NCBI GenBank assembly: GCA_035942915.1
Contig: DASZCR010000180.1
Coordinates: 1-5,602, forward strand
DNA: 5,602 nt
Direction of reading: 5' to 3'
From: DASZCR01 sp035942915
GTDB lineage: Bacteria > Acidobacteriota > Blastocatellia > Pyrinomonadales > Pyrinomonadaceae
The position numbers and the translations under genes are program-made. Below the pieces are notes generated by a model. It had not been told where the DNA came from. It ran no database searches and was given only the letters and a program-made list of their open reading frames with translations. Numbering within the stretch: position 1 is the first letter of the stretch; every line of letters begins with the position of its first letter. Positions 5,544 to 5,602 of the stretch are shown in pieces.

Positions 5544-5602
5544 ATGAAGATGACGAAAGCGAAGAGTTCAACCGAGACCTTCGAGCGCGACGAAGCGCGG
5601 GG
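5544..5602 (+). CDS. Possible start of a further gene, cut by window edge
   Basis: An open frame begins at ATG 5544 (or the in-frame ATG 5550), 7 nt after the DUF2203 stop, and runs to the edge without a stop. The 19 visible residues are charged and polar (MKMTKAKSSTETFERDEARG is the approximate reading to the edge). No good Shine-Dalgarno is seen. The tight spacing fits an operon with the DUF2203 gene. The product cannot be named from so little. Confidence 0.4.
   Translation, partial: MKMTKAKSSTETFERDEAR

Overview
The window is high-GC bacterial DNA, densely coded, with long antisense shadow reading frames as expected at this base composition. I read it as an acidobacterial-type chromosome, possibly Blastocatellia. 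That rests on the GC-rich style, zinc-ribbon proteins of no known function, and a YATCACY/RGTGATR heptamer repeat of a kind I associate with that group and with cyanobacteria. It is an inference, not proof. No RNA gene, insertion sequence, phage gene, CRISPR array or defence system is visible.

Left part (1 to about 3053, minus strand): a four-gene cluster, read right to left. It begins with a 352-residue zinc-ribbon protein of unknown function with a TTG start. This overlaps by ATGA with an RlmB/TrmH-family rRNA 2'-O-methyltransferase. Then come a 184-residue zinc-ribbon membrane protein and the N-terminal part of a type I 3-dehydroquinate dehydratase (shikimate pathway), which runs off the left edge. 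Gaps are 19 to 45 bp or overlaps, so co-transcription is likely although the functions are mixed.

Middle (3054-3211): a divergent intergenic region with a perfect TATAAT on the plus strand. A weaker, overlapping -10-like box lies on the minus strand.

Right part (3212-5602, plus strand): a lipoprotein whose C-terminal half recalls PepSY/FTP-type folds, a NYN-domain (LabA/DUF88) putative ribonuclease with a His/Asn/Gln-rich tail, a DUF2203 protein, and the first codons of a possible further gene. A two-tier hairpin follows the lipoprotein gene. Five heptamers facing five inverted heptamers fill the gap between the NYN and DUF2203 genes. Most of the content is ordinary housekeeping and hypothetical genes. 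The heptamer inverted repeat, the zinc-ribbon gene coupled to rlmB and the NYN protein's tail are the parts worth a second look; I do not see a clear novel system.
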